A stretch of 8,394 nucleotides of DNA from an uncultured Lachnospiraceae bacterium (GTDB lineage Bacteria > Bacillota > Clostridia > Lachnospirales > Lachnospiraceae). The notes under the pieces were generated by a model. The model searched no databases. It saw only the letters and a list, made by a program, of their open reading frames with translations, and was not told where the DNA came from. The DNA lies in assembly GCA_902803625.1 (NCBI GenBank), contig CADCQV010000022.1, positions 1 through 8,394 of the forward strand, written 5' to 3'. Positions 5,889-8,394 of this stretch are shown piece by piece (the stretch's first letter is position 1; each line of letters starts with the position of its first letter). A program made the position numbers and the translations under genes.

Positions 5889-6511
5889 TCTTTTCGGAGA
5901 ATATCCTGATATGTATGGCATTGCCTTTGCTGCTCACGGCTTTTCTGGTACGGGATAATGCGCGCAGGCTTGTTATATTTTTCCTGATTGGTATGGCGGC
6001 ATGTCTCCTGGGAGCATACGTCAGCGGCTTCATAGATGTTGCCGCAGGCTATGGAACTGAGGATACCGCGATTTTCATATCGCCTGTAGTGGAGGAAGCG
6101 ATGAAATTCCTGCCGCTCTTATTCTATTTCCTTATGTTCGGGCCTGATAATGACAGGCTGTTTACTGCTGCTGTCGGTGTGGGGGCAGGTTTTGCATCCT
6201 TTGAGAACGTCTGCTCCATGATTACATCCGGCACGGAGAGCCTGGGATTCCTGCTAATACGTGGTCTTGCGGTAGGCGTGATGCACATAGTGAGCATCGC
6301 TGCGCTTGCCCTTGGGCTTGTGCTGACAAGGCGGTATAAGGTTTCCGGCGTTTCGGCCATACTTGGAGCGCTTTCCGTAAGTATGCTCTTTCACGGCATC
6401 TATAACCTTCTGGCATCGGGGAACGGCATAAGCTCCGCGATAGGCTTCTGCCTGCCCATTGTTACCGCGATCCTTGTGTTTCTGGCATACAGGAAACTTC
6501 AGGCAAAATGA
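5885..6511 (+). CDS. PrsW-family glutamic-type intramembrane protease
   Basis: The 208-residue membrane protein shows the PrsW (peptidase M82) motifs in order. These are SPVVEEAMKFLPLL (Glu70-Glu71-x-x-Lys74), GAGFASFENV (Glu107-Asn108), Arg127 and His134 in IRGLAVGVMHIVSIA, and His170 and Asn174 in LFHGIYNLL, each within or next to hydrophobic segments. B. subtilis PrsW makes the first cut in anti-sigma factor RsiW and frees the ECF factor SigW. The start chosen is ATG 5885, which overlaps the preceding stop as ATGA and has GGTGAAGG just upstream. An in-frame ATG at 5849 has no ribosome site and lies deep in the previous gene. The likely substrate is one or both of the small two-TM proteins nearby; that is inferred from context. 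Confidence 0.88.
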   Translation: MIFSENILICMALPLLLTAFLVRDNARRLVIFFLIGMAACLLGAYVSGFIDVAAGYGTEDTAIFISPVVEEAMKFLPLLFYFLMFGPDNDRLFTAAVGVGAGFASFENVCSMITSGTESLGFLLIRGLAVGVMHIVSIAALALGLVLTRRYKVSGVSAILGALSVSMLFHGIYNLLASGNGISSAIGFCLPIVTAILVFLAYRKLQAK

Positions 6512-6551
6512 CATGTAAACATTTGTAAAGCATGATAAATACAGCAGCTTG

Positions 6552-6577
6552 ACCACTCCTTGCGGGGTGGTTTTTTC
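6552..6577 (+). terminator. Rho-independent terminator of the sigma/PrsW operon
   Basis: ACCACTCC (6552-6559) pairs with GGGGTGGT (6564-6571) through one G-U pair, with a TTGC tetraloop, followed by a T-run to 6577. It lies 40 bp after the PrsW stop and separates this operon from the next unit. Confidence 0.9.
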
Positions 6578-6685
6578 TTGCCTTAAAATTTTTTTTAAAT
6601 TTTTTTGAGAAAAGGTGAGAAAAATCGAAAAAATCTGCATTATATATAGTGAATGGGTAATATAGAACCGAAGGAGGCGGTGGAT
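6578..6685 (+). promoter_or_regulatory. AT-rich leader and start region of the second unit
   Basis: After the terminator comes an A/T-tract region like an UP element, then TATATATAGT at 6641-6650, a plausible -10, without a convincing -35 at 16-18 bp. AAGGAGG at 6671-6677 stands eight bases before ATG 6686 and decides that start over the in-frame ATG at 6653. TTTTGAGAAAAG at 6603-6614 also occurs at 4205-4216 before the sigma gene; its meaning is unclear. Confidence 0.35.
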
Positions 6686-7012
6686 ATGAGAAGTATTGAA
6701 GAACAGATGTCTGAGATCCGTCGGAAAAGTTCATTATATAGGGAGAAAAAGCAGATCCGTAGGCTGTCGCTTCTTGCCGCGGGAATGGGCGCTTTGCTCA
6801 TGATGGTTTTGATGTTTGCTCCGGGAGTGAGCGGAACGGTGGGAGAAAGCAGTTCAGTACTGGGGGCGACGATCCTCGGACCGGAAGCGGGCGGATATGT
6901 TATTACAGCACTGCTTTCATTTGCATTGGGGATCATAGTTACGCTCATCACACAGAAATACAGAAGAACCGGCGAGGGCTTAGGCAGTTCGGGAAAGGAC
7001 CCATGCGCCTAA
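6686..7012 (+). CDS. Small two-TM protein, paralogue of the sigma-operon protein
   Basis: The 108-residue protein matches the 107-residue protein at 4780-5103 in length, layout and sequence. The first ten residues share 7 of 10 (MRSIEEQMSE against MRNIKEQVSE). TM2 plus the start of the tail shares 15 of 24 (GYVITALLSFALGIIVTLI against GYVLIAILFFALGIVVTLL). TM1 is about 29-46, an outside loop about 47-69, TM2 about 70-88, then a tail KYRRTGEGLGSSGKDPCA that is less basic at its end. A perfect AAGGAGG supports this start. It is separated from the PrsW operon by a terminator and lies 50 bp before a secreted protein gene, likely co-transcribed. It may be a second partner of the sigma or PrsW system, or a membrane helper for the secreted protein. 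Confidence 0.82.
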   Translation: MRSIEEQMSEIRRKSSLYREKKQIRRLSLLAAGMGALLMMVLMFAPGVSGTVGESSSVLGATILGPEAGGYVITALLSFALGIIVTLITQKYRRTGEGLGSSGKDPCA

Positions 7013-7062
7013 GACAGAGCAGACTTAGGGAAATCAGATAAGATAACAGGGAGGAAAAGAAA

Positions 7063-8394
7063 ATGGGACGTAAGATGAAAAAATGGAAGGTGATTATAAA
7101 AGGTATAACGGCCTTTCTTATGGCTGCTGTTATTGCCATGAGCCAGATCCCGGGAACGGATTTTGTACTGACTGCTTATGCAGACAGTGACAAGACCATA
7201 ACGGGACTGTGCACCGGAGCGATAGGTAACCCCGATGAAGAAAATGGGGGCGGATGGAGCTATGTGTATTACGGCACTTATAAAGGCAAACAGGTCAAAT
7301 ACAGGGTTCTTACCACTTCCACAACTGATTTTGAAGGAAGAACCATGCTCCTTGACTGTGACAGCACAATCGTAAATATGCAATTCGGTGACGAATACTA
7401 TGATAAAAGCAATAAATGGAGTGATAGCGCGATAATACGATGGCTTCATGGAGATGGTTTCTGTGAGAGTGTCTTCACCCCGCAGGAAAATGCAGCCATT
7501 GCAAGCAGTACAAAGATTTCGCCCGCATCCGGAGACGGAAATGGCTGGAGTGGAACACTTGGATATGCAGCTTTAGGAGGTGAGCGTATCTTCCTTCTTG
7601 ATGCTGTGGAAGCAACGAGACCATCATACGGATATGCTAACACTGCTACATCTGATGTTAATAGAAAGAAGTCCGGAACGAATACTTGGTGGTGGCTGCG
7701 GTCGCCCTATTTCCTCAGTGCAAATGACGCCGGCTACGTGAGCCCCGCGGGACATATCTTCAGCACCAACGTGGGTATCAGCTTCGGTGTGAGTCCCGCT
7801 TTTAATATTAATCTGGGACCTGTCATCTTCTCATCTTTAATCTCTGGAAATGCCGGGAATGCAGGAGCGGAGTATAAGCTTACAATCGCAGACAACAAGA
7901 TGAACATCACACCGGGAACCATAACAAGGGATGGTACTACAATAACCGTACCTTATACCATAACCGGAACAAATGCGGGCAATGCCAACAGAGTATCGGT
8001 GCTCATTACGGACAGTCAGTACTCTGCGGGAACCGCAGTAACGAGCGGATATACATACAAAAAGCTTGCGGTAAATTCATGGAGCACATCAGGCACAGGA
8101 ACATTTACCCTCCCGGATGAATATGCCGGAAAAATCTGGGGAAGTGATTACCATGTCTATATCCTTGCGGAGCAGGCTCATACAGGAAATGAGATCAAGC
8201 TTACGGACTACGCCAGCGAACCGGTGGAGATCAAAGCGATAACAGCTTCGGCAACCGGTTATGAAGGCACCTATGGCGGAAGCGGCGGAAATACATCCGC
8301 AGGGAAGGTAGTTACCGCTTCCGATAACGAGCCTATGGTCTATTTAGAGGAGACAAGGGGGGATTTCCGCATCAGCTATTACCACGAGATACCC
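7063..8394 (+). CDS. Secreted DUF6273-like surface protein, 3' end beyond the window
   Basis: The open frame of 444 codons runs off the right edge. AGGGAGG at 7048-7054, eight bases before ATG, supports the start. The signal peptide covers residues 1-40 (MGRKMKKWK, hydrophobic 11-26, cleavage after AYA at 40). Residues about 65-250 match the DUF6273 pattern: YYGTYKGKQVKYRVL, WSDSAIIRWLHGDGF, FTPQENAAI, then TWWWLRSP at 208-215 and VSPAFNINL at 243-251. Residues 268-395 form a beta-rich Ig-like region often attached to this domain (YKLTIADN, TVPYTITGT, SVLITDSQY, VYILAEQ, TDYAS). A Gly/Ser-rich linker follows near 400-415 and then a new domain begins. The frame is intact. Likely extracellular or wall-attached; binding partner unknown. 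It shares a unit with the small TM protein upstream. Confidence 0.85.
   Translation, partial: MGRKMKKWKVIIKGITAFLMAAVIAMSQIPGTDFVLTAYADSDKTITGLCTGAIGNPDEENGGGWSYVYYGTYKGKQVKYRVLTTSTTDFEGRTMLLDCDSTIVNMQFGDEYYDKSNKWSDSAIIRWLHGDGFCESVFTPQENAAIASSTKISPASGDGNGWSGTLGYAALGGERIFLLDAVEATRPSYGYANTATSDVNRKKSGTNTWWWLRSPYFLSANDAGYVSPAGHIFSTNVGISFGVSPAFNINLGPVIFSSLISGNAGNAGAEYKLTIADNKMNITPGTITRDGTTITVPYTITGTNAGNANRVSVLITDSQYSAGTAVTSGYTYKKLAVNSWSTSGTGTFTLPDEYAGKIWGSDYHVYILAEQAHTGNEIKLTDYASEPVEIKAITASATGYEGTYGGSGGNTSAGKVVTASDNEPMVYLEETRGDFRISYYHEIP
7708..7800 (+). other. Candidate hypervariable (DGR-type) segment in the DUF6273-like domain
   Basis: Codons 216-246, between the conserved WWWLRSP and PAFNINL, are unusual. 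By hand count 17 of 31 end in C, and 14 of 20 over codons 222-241, far more than the rest of the gene suggests. Many positions where relatives carry Asn hold other residues through NNC codons (TTC, CTC, GGC, TAC, AGC, ATC, ACC), while the frame and the A-G-Y-V...G spacing are kept. Adenine-directed mutation of AAC codons, the mechanism of diversity-generating retroelements, gives exactly this. No template copy or reverse transcriptase is in the window, and ordinary selection on a binding surface is an alternative. Confidence 0.35.

Noticed and set aside
6586..6607. Second terminator in the A/T run after 6580
   Set aside because: The AAAATTTTTTTT symmetry has no GC stem; it fits an UP-element-like or neutral tract better.
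6615..6665. Possible 16-codon leader peptide starting GTG
   Set aside because: The purine run before it is too close to act as a ribosome site, and no regulatory logic or conservation can be seen.
6653..6685. Earlier in-frame ATG for the second small two-TM protein
   Set aside because: The AAGGAGG site and the alignment of MRSIEEQ with the paralogue's MRNIKEQ both place the start at 6686.
1..8394. CRISPR array, tRNA or rRNA genes, riboswitch
   Set aside because: No regularly spaced direct repeats, no cloverleaf-like segments and no known riboswitch core were visible on either strand.

Overview
The window looks like accessory chromosome from a Gram-positive Clostridia, most likely Lachnospiraceae. 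This rests on moderate GC, strong AAGGAGG-type ribosome sites, secreted DUF6273-type and BspA/DUF285-type surface proteins, a DUF1703-type nuclease, and tight ATGA operon junctions. The taxon is inferred from gene content; no rRNA or other marker is present.

Positions 1-850 are a junkyard. They hold the 3' end of a PD-(D/E)XK nuclease/ATPase-type gene, then a short frameshifted fragment of uvrB (about 205-341). Next is a compact 481-bp non-autonomous IS630-family element (366-846) with perfect 20-bp terminal inverted repeats and TA target duplications in a CTAG site. The element retains only the C-terminal end of its transposase.

Positions 850-4130 are read on the minus strand. A 961-residue secreted protein combines a transglutaminase-like domain (Cys-His-Asp triad visible), an Ig-like domain, about five DUF285/BspA leucine-rich repeats, an acidic linker and a basic C-terminal domain. 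Upstream of it is a broken tyrosine recombinase whose reading frame runs into an unrelated Ile-rich hydrophobic tail, next to a strong GC-rich hairpin.

Positions 4170-6580 (plus strand) form one operon, with each gene overlapping the next: an ECF-type sigma factor, a small two-TM protein, an unrecognised polytopic membrane protein, and a PrsW-family intramembrane protease, closed by a clear rho-independent terminator. The family precedent is PrsW cleaving the anti-sigma factor RsiW in Bacillus. The order therefore suggests a membrane signal pathway in which the small two-TM protein is the non-canonical sigma partner and protease substrate; that role is inferred.

Positions 6580-8394 hold a second unit. 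It contains a paralogue of the small two-TM protein, followed 50 bp later by a secreted DUF6273-like protein cut by the window end. That protein carries a WWWLRSP...VSPAFN segment whose codon pattern (mostly NNC) resembles the variable region of a diversity-generating retroelement target. No template repeat or reverse transcriptase lies inside the window, so this is a lead and not a call.
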